DNA of 49,306 nt from an uncultured Neglectibacter sp. (GCA_904374805.1 CAJFEW010000024.1:1-49306), one strand, 5' to 3'. Positions 35,036 to 43,939 are shown, counted from the first letter of the stretch. The notes: generated from the letters alone by a model not told the origin. Numbers and translations are program-made.

Positions 35036-35896
35036 ATGGCATTAAAGATTGGTTTACAGCTATATTCCGTTCGGGAACCAATGGCTGTGCAGCCGGTGGA
35101 AACACTGCAAAAAATTCTGGAAGCCGGTTACCGCTATTTGGAGCCTGCCAACGCCAGAGCCGGCCAGGATCCAGGCATTGGCTGGGGCCTTTCCGCAGAA
35201 AAACTCTTGGAAATTCTCCAACCTTATGGAGCGCGGGTTTCCAGCGCCCATGTGGGGCCCCTAGACGAAAGCACCCTGCCCTCCATTGTGGAATACCACA
35301 GCACCATCGGCAACCGCAACATTGTGCAGGCCATTGAGTTTTACACAGGGTACGACCACCTGATGCGCCGCTGCGAGGATTACAACCGCATCGGCAAATA
35401 TTTGGTGGAACACGGGATGAACCCCCTGCTCTATCACAACCATTACCACGAGTATCAGATGTTCCGGGATAAGCCGGCGCTGTATCACATGCTGGAGAAC
35501 ACAGACCCCCGTTATGTGAATTTCGAGGTGGACACCGGATGGGTCAAACGGGCCGGGCGGGACCCCTTGGAGGAAATGCGCCATGTAGGCAACCGCCTGC
35601 GCATTATCCACATCAAGGACTTTGCCCACACGCCGCCCAACCTGCTGCTGGGAAAAGAAGAGCCCATCAGCTGGGAAACCTTCGGCGCCAACTCCCAGCC
35701 GGGAGATGTGATGCATCCCGAAGATTTTACAGAGCTTGGAGCGGGCATTATGAATATCCAGGAGATTCTAGACACAGCCGATGCCCTGGGGGCAGAATAC
35801 GCTGTGCTGGAGCAGGACGAGTCTGCAAAGGATATTTTGGAAAGCATCGCCATCAGCTATCAGAACCTTCGCACCTATAAAAATATCGAACTATAA
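35036..35896 (+). CDS. Sugar-phosphate isomerase/epimerase (xylose isomerase-like TIM barrel)
   Basis: This 286-residue AP-endonuclease-2-type barrel starts KIGLQLYSVREPM. Metal-site residues are suggested by LLYHNHYHEYQM near residue 130, NFEVDTGWVKRAG near 161, IIHIKDF near 185 and the C-terminal YAVLEQDES. The family isomerises or epimerises sugars, keto-sugars and inosose derivatives. It is monocistronic between two terminators but shares promoter design with the glycyl-radical operon, so it probably acts in the same pathway. The substrate is unknown. Confidence 0.88.
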   Translation: MALKIGLQLYSVREPMAVQPVETLQKILEAGYRYLEPANARAGQDPGIGWGLSAEKLLEILQPYGARVSSAHVGPLDESTLPSIVEYHSTIGNRNIVQAIEFYTGYDHLMRRCEDYNRIGKYLVEHGMNPLLYHNHYHEYQMFRDKPALYHMLENTDPRYVNFEVDTGWVKRAGRDPLEEMRHVGNRLRIIHIKDFAHTPPNLLLGKEEPISWETFGANSQPGDVMHPEDFTELGAGIMNIQEILDTADALGAEYAVLEQDESAKDILESIAISYQNLRTYKNIEL

Positions 35897-35920
35897 CTCG
35901 GGTTTCGTATACAGTTGGAA

Positions 35921-35970
35921 AAGGAGGATTTTCGCATTTCGGCAAACGGAAAGCGGGGATCCTCTTTTTT
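35921..35970 (+). terminator. Intrinsic terminator of the first isomerase gene
   Basis: GAGGAT (35924-35929) pairs with ATCCTC (35959-35964), with further CGC/GCG and TTTCGG/CGGAAA-like pairing inside, followed by six Ts. Confidence 0.7.
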
Positions 35971-35984
35971 ATGGGCGAAGCATC

Positions 35985-36020
35985 TTTAAAAAATGGTAAA
36001 ATATGGTATAATTTGAGAAA
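35985..36020 (+). promoter_or_regulatory. Promoter B and shared ATTTGA element of the ROK-DeoR unit
   Basis: TTTAAA (35985-35990), 16 nt, TATAAT (36007-36012). The 30 nt at 35991-36020 match those at 37773-37802 at 26 positions and include two AATGRT-like repeats and AATTTGAGAAA. Here the element covers the -10, so binding would repress. Confidence 0.6.
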
Positions 36021-36029
36021 GGAACAGCT

Positions 36030-36989
36030 ATGAAAAAATACATTGGCATTGACTTGGGCGGCACAAATATTGCCGTGGGAATTGTGGATGAGGAATGCCG
36101 CATTCTCTTCAAACACAGCCGCCGGACCCAGGCCGATCTTCCCTTTGAGGCCATTGTAGCGGATATTGCCGATACGGTTCGGGAAACGCTGGACCTTGCA
36201 GGTCTCACGTTCGCCCAGATGGAAGCGGTGGGCTTGGGAACGCCCAGCTGCATCAATCCCCACACAGGTTTGCTGGTGCACGCCAACAACCTGCACTGGC
36301 GCAATGTGCCGCTGCGGGAGGAGCTGGAAAAGCACCTTCCCCTCCCCCTCTTCATTCGCAACGACGCCGACTGCGCCGCCTTGGGAGAGGCTTTGGCAGG
36401 GGCTGCAAAAGAGTACGAGCACGTTTTGATGGTCACCCTGGGAACCGGTGTTGGGGGAGGCATGATCATGGGGAAGCAGATTTTCAACGGCTGCGACCAC
36501 ATGGGAATGGAGATCGGCCACACCAAACTGGTCTTCCAAGGGGTGCAGTGCACGTGCGGCCAGTACGGCTGTTTTGAATCCTACGCCTCTGCTACGGCGC
36601 TGATCCGGCAGACCCGGGAGGCCATGGAGCAGCATAAAGACTCCCTTTTATGGAAACTGTGCGGCGGAGACGAAGCTGCTGTGACCGCCCGCACCGCCTT
36701 TGACGCCGCTCGCCAGGGAGACCCTGTGGGACAGGCCTTGGTGGACCGGTACATCGCCTATTTGGCAGCGGGACTTTCCACGCTCATTGTGCTGTTCCGT
36801 CCCCAGGTGATCCTGATCGGCGGCGGCATCGGCAACGAAGGAGAGGCGCTGCTTCAACCTCTGCGCCTGCAGATGGCCCAATCCACCTATGCGGCAGAGG
36901 AAATCGGCGTCCCGCCGGTACGTTCGGCCGCCTTGGGAAACGATGCGGGAATCATCGGCGCTGCCATGCTGGGCCGGGGACAAACATAA
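36030..36989 (+). CDS. ROK-family sugar kinase
   Basis: This 319-residue ROK kinase begins with the phosphate-binding YIGIDLGGTNIAVGIVD. It has the sugar-binding IRNDADCAALGE near residue 108 and GTGVGGGMI near 137, the conserved EIGH, and the zinc motif CTCGQYGCFE with Cys174, Cys176 and Cys181. It phosphorylates a hexose or an N-acylhexosamine. With nanE just downstream, an N-acetylmannosamine-like sugar is one possibility. It shares a transcript with the DeoR gene 24 nt downstream. Confidence 0.92.
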   Translation: MKKYIGIDLGGTNIAVGIVDEECRILFKHSRRTQADLPFEAIVADIADTVRETLDLAGLTFAQMEAVGLGTPSCINPHTGLLVHANNLHWRNVPLREELEKHLPLPLFIRNDADCAALGEALAGAAKEYEHVLMVTLGTGVGGGMIMGKQIFNGCDHMGMEIGHTKLVFQGVQCTCGQYGCFESYASATALIRQTREAMEQHKDSLLWKLCGGDEAAVTARTAFDAARQGDPVGQALVDRYIAYLAAGLSTLIVLFRPQVILIGGGIGNEGEALLQPLRLQMAQSTYAAEEIGVPPVRSAALGNDAGIIGAAMLGRGQT

Positions 36990-37013
36990 ATTAAGGAAAG
37001 GAATGGCTATTTC

Positions 37014-37778
37014 ATGATTGCATCCGAAAGGAGAAGGTACATTTTGAACGCTCTGAACCTGCGGGGCGTTATCAGTCTGAAGGACACCGCCCGGGAGTTG
37101 GGTGTGGCGGAGATCACGGTGCGCCGGGATTTTGAAAAGTTGGAAAGCGAAGGAAAGCTCAAGCGTGTGCAGGGAGGCGCCACCTCCTTAGAAGAGCTGG
37201 ACGGGGCCGAGCTGACTATGACCTCGAAACTCCCCATGCACATGCATGGAAAAGAAGCCGTCGCCCAGTATGCCGCCGACCTTGTGCGGGACGGGGAATG
37301 TGTGTTCATTGACGGCGGAACAACCATGGTTCCTTTTGCGTCTGCCATCATGCGGAAAAATGTGCGCATTATTACCTACAACACCATGGTTTTGAAAAAG
37401 CTTTCCAACCCCACTGCACAAATTATCCTGATCGGCGGAGAGTACCGCCCTCATTACGAGATGAATGTGGGCACCATCGCTCAGGATATGCTTCAGATGT
37501 TCTACTTTGACAAGGCCTTCTTTGGATGCTCCGGCGTGGATCTTTCCCAGCGGGTTGCCTATACCACAGAGACGGAGAGCTTAAAGATGAAACGGATTGC
37601 CATGAGCAATTCCAGCCACAACTTCCTCTTGGTGGATCAATCCAAGTTCTCCTCTCGGGGCTTTCTAAAGTTCTGCCCTACCGACCAATTCGAAGCCATT
37701 CTCAGCGACTCCCTTCCGGACACGGAAGAAGAACTGCCGGAAAACCTGCGCTCGGTTGCACAGGATTCGCCAAAATGA
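37014..37778 (+). CDS. DeoR/GlpR-family regulator of the sugar regulon
   Basis: The N-terminal winged helix (about residues 1-57) reads SERRRYILNALNLRGVISLKDTA then AEITVRRDFEKLE. The C-terminal sugar-phosphate sensor has FIDGGTTMVPFA near 98, IITYNTMVLKKL near 118 and LIGGEYRPHYEMNVG near 140. Such regulators release DNA on binding a phosphorylated sugar. It is co-transcribed with the ROK kinase, and its stop codon overlaps the start of the shared element ahead of nanE, so it is the best candidate to bind those elements. Confidence 0.9.
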   Translation: MIASERRRYILNALNLRGVISLKDTARELGVAEITVRRDFEKLESEGKLKRVQGGATSLEELDGAELTMTSKLPMHMHGKEAVAQYAADLVRDGECVFIDGGTTMVPFASAIMRKNVRIITYNTMVLKKLSNPTAQIILIGGEYRPHYEMNVGTIAQDMLQMFYFDKAFFGCSGVDLSQRVAYTTETESLKMKRIAMSNSSHNFLLVDQSKFSSRGFLKFCPTDQFEAILSDSLPDTEEELPENLRSVAQDSPK

Positions 37779-37837
37779 TAAAAAATGATAAAATTTGAGA
37801 AAAACAGATTGAATTCTTTCTGAACATGTGCTATTAT
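37773..37837 (+). promoter_or_regulatory. Shared element and promoter C of the nanE-glycyl radical operon
   Basis: The 30-nt element at 37773-37802 (26 of 30 identical to that at 35991) lies just upstream of TTGAAT (37809-37814), 17 nt, TATTAT (37832-37837), with an extended TGC at the -10. ATGTGCTATT is shared with promoter A. Confidence 0.7.
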
Positions 37838-37842
37838 ACCCT

Positions 37843-37856
37843 TGTAAGCGATTCAA
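37843..37856 (+). promoter_or_regulatory. Possible CcpA cre-like site
   Basis: TGTAAGCGATTCAA matches the cre consensus TGWAARCGYTWNCW at 12 of 14 positions and lies just downstream of promoter C. Catabolite repression of a sugar operon would be expected, but a match of this quality can occur by chance. Confidence 0.3.
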
Positions 37857-37895
37857 AGAATATCAAAATGGATCCTACAAGGGAGTGGTTTTGTA

Positions 37896-38648
37896 ATGAA
37901 AACAACGGACAGCAGAAAGCGCAAGCTTTTGGAATCCTTTCGAAACGGGCTGATTGTCTCCTGCCAAGTGCAGCCGGACGACCCCATCTATTCCGAAGAG
38001 ATGCCGGTAAAAATGGCCCAGGCAGCCCAGTGGGGCGGCGCCGTAGGCATTCGGGCCAACACGCCGGAGCAAATCCGCGCCATCAAGTCTCAGGTTGATC
38101 TTCCAGTGATTGGCCTCTACAAAATTTGGACCCCCGGAACCGATGTGTTCATCACCCCTACGTTGGAAGCAGCCCGAGAGGTGTTTGCAGCCGGGGCGGA
38201 AATTGTCGCCCTGGACTGCACCGATCAGCTGATTGACGGGCGGCCCGCCTGGGAGCTCCTGCCCCAGGTGAAGGAAGCGCTTCCGGAGGCCATTTTGTTC
38301 GCCGACGTGTCCAACTATGAAGAGGCCCGCCGGGCCGTGGATCTGGGCGCGGACATTGTGGGACCCACCCTGTACGGCTATACGGAGCAGACCAAGCACA
38401 TTGAAGAACCCAATCTTCGGGAATTCGCCCGGATGTGCCGCGACCTGAGGGACGAGGCTTACTTGATTATGGAAGGCCATATTTACACCCCGGAAGACGC
38501 CGTGAAATGTTTGTATTTAGGCGCTCATGCGGTTGTGGTAGGCAGCGCGATCACACGGCCCCACTACACCACCAAGCGTTTTACGGACTTGATCTCCGGC
38601 TATCGGAAGAACTGGCGGGAGGATGAGTTGGCCCGCCACGGAGAGTGA
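37896..38648 (+). CDS. nanE: N-acylglucosamine-6-phosphate 2-epimerase-like (NanE family)
   Basis: This 250-residue (beta/alpha)8 protein has GLIVSCQVQPDDP near residue 18, GGAVGIRAN near 46, LPVIGLYKIW near 69 and a late VVVGSAITRP phosphate site. NanE converts ManNAc-6-phosphate to GlcNAc-6-phosphate. Neither the sialic acid lyase nor nagA/nagB is in the window, so it may act on a related 2-amino or 2-acylamino sugar phosphate. AAGGGAG lies 10 nt before the ATG. It is the first gene of the operon, with the glycyl radical enzyme gene 19 nt later. Confidence 0.88.
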   Translation: MKTTDSRKRKLLESFRNGLIVSCQVQPDDPIYSEEMPVKMAQAAQWGGAVGIRANTPEQIRAIKSQVDLPVIGLYKIWTPGTDVFITPTLEAAREVFAAGAEIVALDCTDQLIDGRPAWELLPQVKEALPEAILFADVSNYEEARRAVDLGADIVGPTLYGYTEQTKHIEEPNLREFARMCRDLRDEAYLIMEGHIYTPEDAVKCLYLGAHAVVVGSAITRPHYTTKRFTDLISGYRKNWREDELARHGE

Positions 38649-38667
38649 GAAGGGGGCGCAAGCTTTT

Positions 38668-40944
38668 ATGGCAAAATTTGACGTAAACGGCGCGCAAAAC
38701 GTGGAAGTCAGTCAGAAATTCCCCTGTGAAAAAACCCCCGAAGAACAGCTGCGCATTATGAAGGAATACACCCGGGTCCACCGGGAACACCTGCAAAGCG
38801 GCCGGGAGGAACGGGAAATCGCCTGCCTGCAGGTGCTGTATCCCCGGCTGTTTCGAAGCATTGAGGACTGCGATTGGATAGCCGGGCGCATTGATTTTCT
38901 TCCCATCGGGTTTGGCTGTGTCACTTCCCTGGGCGGCGTGGGGCACTACTGCGTGTTTAACAAGCTGCTTCAGTTCCGGGAGACGCTTCCCGCCGAGGAC
39001 CGGCCTCGTGTGGACGCCCTATACAACTACTGGCTGGACCACGACTTGAAAACAAAGTACTGCCGGGAGGTGTTGACCGACGACACTGTGGGCCGTTTCA
39101 TTGACTGCGAGTATCCGCTCATTGCAACGGCCAGGCTTTCCGGCATGATGCTGGACTATCCCAAACTGTTGGATTTGGGCATTGGGGGATTGCGCAAGCT
39201 TCTCCAAGAAAAAGCCAGCGCCCAGCCGGAAAACGCCTTTTACCCAGCGGAGCTCTCCTGCCTGGAGCTGTTCGCCACCTGCGCAGACCACCTGCGGACC
39301 CTGGCACTGGAACAGCGGGAGCGCGCCTCGGAAGCGCGCCGGCATCAGCTGACGCGGATTGCAGAGGGCCTGCTTTGGATTCGGGAGGGAAAACCCAGAA
39401 CCTTCCACGAAGCGCTGCAGCTGTTCTGGCTGTTTGCCCTGCTGGCCGGGGTTATCAACTACGGCAGGCTGGACGACTATTTGGGGCCCTACCTGGCAAA
39501 GGACTTGGAAGAAGGGCGCCTCACCCAGGAAGAGGCGTACCAGTACGTGAAATCCCTGTGGACCATGATCGAAAACCGTCGGACCACTGTAAACGGCCGT
39601 GTGATTGTGGGAGGCCGGGGACGCAAGCATCCCAAAGAGGCGGACATCTTCCTGCACATCGCCCTGCAGGTGGCCAAAGAGTGCCGGTATGTGGAACCGC
39701 AGTTCACTTTGCGGGTGGACAGCGAAACCCCAGAGGACGTGTGGGACGAAGCCATGGACGCTTTGGGCGCCGGGGCCACCTATCCCACCATCTACAACGA
39801 CGATGTAAACGTGCCGGCGGTCCAGTTTGGCATGCGTGTGGATGAGAAAACCGCCGAGCAGTACGTGCCGTTTGGCTGCACAGAATTTGTCATTCAGGGG
39901 CAGAGCACAGGAACACCCAACATCTGTATGAACCTGTTGAAACTCTTGACCATCCTGCTCAACCAAGGGGTGGATCCCATGGACGGCATTCGAAAAAACG
40001 GCCCCGTTCCCCTGCGAAAGCTGGAGGACTACCGCACCTTTGAGGAGCTGTATGGGGACTACAAGAAGCTGTTGGACCATTACATGGATTTGTCCATCCA
40101 CGCCCAGCTGTACTCCTACGAAGCCATGAACCGGGACGTGTCTTTTCTGTTCACCAGCCTGCTGATGGACGACTGCCTGGAAAGAGGCAAAGCGCTGCTG
40201 GACGGCGGGGTGCGGTACCTGGGGGGCACCAATGAGATTTACGGCATTTTCAACGCTTCCGACAGCCTGTGGGCGCTGAAGGACCTGGTGTTTACCCGGA
40301 AGAAGTACACCCTGCCTCAGGTGGGAGAAGCCCTGCTGGCCAACTTTGCAGGGTACGAACAGATGCGCAAAGACCTGTGGAACTGCGACAAGTACGGCAA
40401 CGACCTGGACACCGCAGACGGCATGGCGGTGGACCTTTACCGGTTTGTAGCCCAGGGGGTGCGCAACCGGGGCATTGCGGCAGGCATGCAGTATTTCCTT
40501 GTGGTGATCAGCAACAACCAGCTGAACACCGAATGGGGCCGCCGCACGGGAGCCTCTCCGGACGGGCGTCTGGCGGGCATGTATATGAATCCTGCCAACA
40601 ACCCGCAGGGAGGCGCCAACGTAAACGGTCCCACAGCCATGCTCAACTCCCTGGCTAAAATTGAAGCCAAATATCACGCGGGCGCCGTCCAAAACATCAA
40701 GTTCTCTCCCACCTTCTTCGCGGAGAACCGAGATGCGATCAAGGACCTGTTCAAAACCTATTTTCAAAAGGGCGGGCCCCACATTATGGTGACCGTGGTG
40801 GGCCGGGGCGTTCTGGAAGACGCGGTGAAACATCCGGAAAACTACAAGGACTTGATTGTCCGTGTCAGCGGCTTTTCTGCGGTATTCGTCAATTTGGAGC
40901 CGGATATCCAGCAGGAACTTATGAGCCGCGTGCTCTATGACTGA
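38668..40944 (+). CDS. Glycyl radical enzyme of unassigned subclass
   Basis: This 758-residue PFL-like enzyme carries the radical loop IVRVSGFSAVFV with Gly735 and the thiyl site PFGCTEF with Cys404 and Glu406. A single Cys followed by x-Glu excludes pyruvate formate-lyase (two Cys) and resembles eliminase-type enzymes. However, the residue after Glu is Phe, not the Pro of diol dehydratase and choline lyase (GCVEP). GRVIVGGRGRKHPKEAD near residue 309 and YNDDVNVPAVQFGM near 376 look like an uncharacterised gut subclass. The ATG at 38668 has a GAAGGGGG site upstream. Its activase gene overlaps by 8 nt. NanE, a dehydrogenase and an isomerase beside it suggest a sugar or sugar-phosphate substrate with C-O or C-N cleavage (inference). 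Confidence 0.92.
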   Translation: MAKFDVNGAQNVEVSQKFPCEKTPEEQLRIMKEYTRVHREHLQSGREEREIACLQVLYPRLFRSIEDCDWIAGRIDFLPIGFGCVTSLGGVGHYCVFNKLLQFRETLPAEDRPRVDALYNYWLDHDLKTKYCREVLTDDTVGRFIDCEYPLIATARLSGMMLDYPKLLDLGIGGLRKLLQEKASAQPENAFYPAELSCLELFATCADHLRTLALEQRERASEARRHQLTRIAEGLLWIREGKPRTFHEALQLFWLFALLAGVINYGRLDDYLGPYLAKDLEEGRLTQEEAYQYVKSLWTMIENRRTTVNGRVIVGGRGRKHPKEADIFLHIALQVAKECRYVEPQFTLRVDSETPEDVWDEAMDALGAGATYPTIYNDDVNVPAVQFGMRVDEKTAEQYVPFGCTEFVIQGQSTGTPNICMNLLKLLTILLNQGVDPMDGIRKNGPVPLRKLEDYRTFEELYGDYKKLLDHYMDLSIHAQLYSYEAMNRDVSFLFTSLLMDDCLERGKALLDGGVRYLGGTNEIYGIFNASDSLWALKDLVFTRKKYTLPQVGEALLANFAGYEQMRKDLWNCDKYGNDLDTADGMAVDLYRFVAQGVRNRGIAAGMQYFLVVISNNQLNTEWGRRTGASPDGRLAGMYMNPANNPQGGANVNGPTAMLNSLAKIEAKYHAGAVQNIKFSPTFFAENRDAIKDLFKTYFQKGGPHIMVTVVGRGVLEDAVKHPENYKDLIVRVSGFSAVFVNLEPDIQQELMSRVLYD

Positions 40945-41872
40945 CCGGCAGCTTCTGCATCTCTTTGACATACAGCGCTTTTCCCTGCACGACGGGCCAG
41001 GTATTCGCACAACCGTCTTTTTCAAAGGCTGTAATTTGCGGTGTCCCTGGTGCTCCAACCCGGAATCCCAGCGAAGGGAAAAGGACCTGCTGTACATGGA
41101 AAATTCCTGCTTGGGCTGCGGCGCCTGCGCCGCCCAGTGCCCTCAGGGAGCGATCCGCTTTCACCCAGGTGAGCTGCCGGTTTTCCACCGGGACCGCTGC
41201 CAGAGATGCGGCAGATGCGTGCAGGTTTGCCCCGGAAGCGCCCTGCGCCTTGCAGGCATGGACCGGACCGTGGAGGACGTTCTAAACCTGGTGGAGCGGG
41301 ACAGGGCCTATTACGAAAGAAGCGGCGGAGGGCTGACGCTCTCCGGCGGAGAGCCCTTGCTGCAGCTGGAAGCAGCGGAAGCCCTGGCCTTCGGGGCCCA
41401 AAACAGAGGCCTTTCCGTAGCCCTGGAAACCGCCGGCGACGTGGACCCAGAGCATTTTTCCCGGGTGGTTCGGTGGGTTGACCTGCTTTTGCTGGACGTA
41501 AAACACAGGGATCCCCAGCGGCTGCAAGCGGTGACCGGCGCCCACTTAGACCGGATTCTATCCAACTTGTCCCAAGCACGCTCTCTGACGAAGGAAATTG
41601 TCCTTCGTGTTCCCGTCATTCCCGGCTTTAACAATGAGCCGGAGGACCTTCGGGGAATCCTCCGCTTGGCCGCCCAAACCGGCGTTTCCCAAGTGGACCT
41701 GCTTCCCTACCATCTTTTGGGAAAATCTAAATATACACAGCTGGGGCGGGCCTACCCCTACGAGGACAAATACCCCGCCTTGGAAAAAGAGAGCCTCATC
41801 CCCTGCCAAACCTGGGGGGACGAGCTGCACCTACAGGTGACCATCGGCGGCAAACGGCTGCCGTTGTCATAA
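40937..41872 (+). CDS. Glycyl radical enzyme activase (radical SAM)
   Basis: Installs the glycyl radical on the partner enzyme using S-adenosylmethionine. The SAM [4Fe-4S] motif is GCNLRCPWC (Cys32, Cys36, Cys39). A ferredoxin-like insert adds two clusters, CLGCGACAAQC (58-68) and CQRCGRCVQVC (88-98), as in eliminase-type activases. LTLSGGEPLLQ near residue 134 is the GGE motif. Overlap with the enzyme gene (ATGACTGA) makes the pairing firm. The 311-residue length is usual for the two-cluster activases. Confidence 0.95.
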   Translation: MTDRQLLHLFDIQRFSLHDGPGIRTTVFFKGCNLRCPWCSNPESQRREKDLLYMENSCLGCGACAAQCPQGAIRFHPGELPVFHRDRCQRCGRCVQVCPGSALRLAGMDRTVEDVLNLVERDRAYYERSGGGLTLSGGEPLLQLEAAEALAFGAQNRGLSVALETAGDVDPEHFSRVVRWVDLLLLDVKHRDPQRLQAVTGAHLDRILSNLSQARSLTKEIVLRVPVIPGFNNEPEDLRGILRLAAQTGVSQVDLLPYHLLGKSKYTQLGRAYPYEDKYPALEKESLIPCQTWGDELHLQVTIGGKRLPLS

Positions 41873-41902
41873 CCTTACATTTCTTTTAGGAGAAGACCAT
41901 CT

Positions 41903-42997
41903 ATGAAAACCTGGAAAGTTGCCTTAATTGGCTGCGGATCCATCGCAGAAAGCATTTACATTCCGCAAATGGCCCACATTCCCCAAACAGAACTGGTGGC
42001 TGTGTGCGACATCATTCCTGAGCGGGCTCAGAAATACGCAGAGCGGTTTCACGTGCCCCAGTGGTATCCCAACATTGACGAGCTGCTGGCCCACTGCGAT
42101 TTTGACATTCTCATGGACACCGCCTCCATTCCCGCCCACCACGAAATCAACATGAAAGCTCTGCAGGCCGGAAAACACCTGTATTCCCAAAAGCCTGTGG
42201 GCCTGACGGTGGAGCAGGTGACGGAACAGATGGAGGCAGCCCAGAAAGCTGGAGTCAAATTTGCCGCTTCCCCCATCCATCCCCTGCGGCCGGACATTCT
42301 GTTCATTCGGGACATGATTCAAAATGGGGCCATCGGCAAGGTCACCATGGTGCGGGCCCACACAGCCCACGGCGGGCCGGAGCATTTCCAGTACCGGGAT
42401 GCGGATCCCAGCTGGTTCTTCGAACCTGGCGCCGGGGCCATTTACGACATGGGTGTGCACGGCCTGACCATGGCTGTGGCCGTGCTGGGACCTGCCAAAG
42501 AGGTGTCCTGCACCGCTGTGATCTCCCAGCCGGAGCGGGTGGTGCGCACCGGCGCCTTCGACGGCAAGAAAATTAAGGCGGACTATTTGCCGGACAACTA
42601 CCTGATCACCCTGAACTGGGGCGACGGATGCATTGGCGTGGTAGACGCCGGCTTCTGCCAAGTGGCCTCCACGGTGAACATGCTGGAGGTTTACGGAACC
42701 AAGGGCACCCTCACCATTCTGGGACAGATTAAAATTGGCGAGGGCGATGGAGTCCGCATGTACCTGGACAGCCCGGAACTGAAGGTCCGGGGCTGGCTGG
42801 ATCCCCTGTCCCAAGACCGGCCTCCCAGAGGAGAATTTGAGCAGTGCGAGTGCCTCTCCGATCTGATCCACGCCATTGAGACGGACACCACGCCTACGCT
42901 GGATCCCAAGATCGCCCGCCATGTAGTGGACATTATGTGCACCATTCCCCAGGCGATTGAGGAGAAGCGCACCCTGCCCTTGCACACCACCTTTTAA
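41903..42997 (+). CDS. Gfo/Idh/MocA-family oxidoreductase
   Basis: This 364-residue NAD(P)-dependent sugar dehydrogenase has the Rossmann motif ALIGCGSIAE near residue 7, the catalytic SQKPVGLT near 94 (the usual EKP lysine is Lys) and a C-terminal sheet domain with EPGAGAIYDMGVHGLTMAV, giving the catalytic Asp-x3-His pair. Members oxidise or epimerise sugars through keto intermediates; one branch opens 2,7-anhydro-sialic acid. It lies 30 nt after the activase gene in the operon. The substrate is open, but a keto-sugar or anhydro-sugar fits the neighbours. Confidence 0.9.
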   Translation: MKTWKVALIGCGSIAESIYIPQMAHIPQTELVAVCDIIPERAQKYAERFHVPQWYPNIDELLAHCDFDILMDTASIPAHHEINMKALQAGKHLYSQKPVGLTVEQVTEQMEAAQKAGVKFAASPIHPLRPDILFIRDMIQNGAIGKVTMVRAHTAHGGPEHFQYRDADPSWFFEPGAGAIYDMGVHGLTMAVAVLGPAKEVSCTAVISQPERVVRTGAFDGKKIKADYLPDNYLITLNWGDGCIGVVDAGFCQVASTVNMLEVYGTKGTLTILGQIKIGEGDGVRMYLDSPELKVRGWLDPLSQDRPPRGEFEQCECLSDLIHAIETDTTPTLDPKIARHVVDIMCTIPQAIEEKRTLPLHTTF

Positions 42998-43036
42998 CAA
43001 ACCCCTATTTCCGTTTTGGAGAGGATGTGAATCCCT

Positions 43037-43939
43037 TTGATCGCCACAGGAATTTTTACCGGGTATTATCCAGACACAGTGGACGGCGTCATCCGCCAGA
43101 TTAAACGGGACGGTTTCTCCTGCGTGCAGCTGGACGTCTCCTTTAAGGATTGCGACGCCGCCAAGGAACATCTCACCAAGGAGCGCGCCCAGGAGATCCG
43201 CGACAAATTCCGGGACGCCAATCTGCCTGTTGTGGCTGTTTCTGCCTACACCAATATTGTGCACCACGACCTCGAGCAGAGAAAGCGGAATATCGCCTAT
43301 ATCAAAGGCATGATGGAACGGGCCCTGGACTTGGGCTGCCCCTATGTGGCCAGCGAGACAGGCACCTACCACCCAGACAGCGATTGGGTTTGGCACGAGC
43401 GCAACGGCACTGAGGAAGCCTACGAGGAAACGGCGGAGATTCTGTACGACCTGGTTAAATTTGGCAGAGAGGTGGGTGCCACCTTCTTGGTGGAAAACTA
43501 CGTGAACAACGTGATCGGCTCCATCCAGCGGGTGCAGCAGCTTTTTGACGAGATCAACATGCCCAACCTGAAGCTGATCTGCGATCCCACCAACTTCTTC
43601 ACCACAGAGAACATCCACGATGTGGACGGCACCCTGCGGTCTATCTTCCACGCGTTGTCCGACAAAATGGTCATTGCCCATGCGAAAGACATCAAACCGA
43701 CACAGGACACCCGTGTAAAGCGGGCGGATATTGACGCGGATGAATCCCATGTGTTCCGCGGCGCCGGCGGTGTGGAGCTTCCCGCTGCTGGACTGGGCCT
43801 GTTAAATTACAACCTGTATGTATCTCTTTTGGCAAAACATCATCCCAACATTCCACTGATTGTGGAACACGTGGACGCCGGGGATATTCCCCGGGCGAAA
43901 CGGTTTGTGGATGGCGTCCTGAAGCACCAGGGCGTTTAA
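43037..43939 (+). CDS. Second TIM-barrel sugar isomerase/epimerase
   Basis: This 300-residue xylose isomerase-like barrel has SAYTNIVHHDLEQR near residue 72, VENYVNNVIGS near 149 (metal Glu), LICDPTNFFTTEN near 176 (metal Asp), VIAHAKDIKP near 213 and a C-terminal LIVEHVDAGD (metal Glu), so all expected metal ligands are present. The TTG at 43037 is used because an in-frame stop lies just upstream and GAGAGG precedes it. It is the last gene of the operon; the tandem hairpin array starts 30 nt after its stop. The substrate is unknown. Confidence 0.85.
   Translation: MIATGIFTGYYPDTVDGVIRQIKRDGFSCVQLDVSFKDCDAAKEHLTKERAQEIRDKFRDANLPVVAVSAYTNIVHHDLEQRKRNIAYIKGMMERALDLGCPYVASETGTYHPDSDWVWHERNGTEEAYEETAEILYDLVKFGREVGATFLVENYVNNVIGSIQRVQQLFDEINMPNLKLICDPTNFFTTENIHDVDGTLRSIFHALSDKMVIAHAKDIKPTQDTRVKRADIDADESHVFRGAGGVELPAAGLGLLNYNLYVSLLAKHHPNIPLIVEHVDAGDIPRAKRFVDGVLKHQGV

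Noticed and set aside
39019-41097. A 692-codon minus-strand open frame opposite the glycyl radical enzyme
   Set aside because: Antisense shadow of a gene whose catalytic residues are intact; no start signal.
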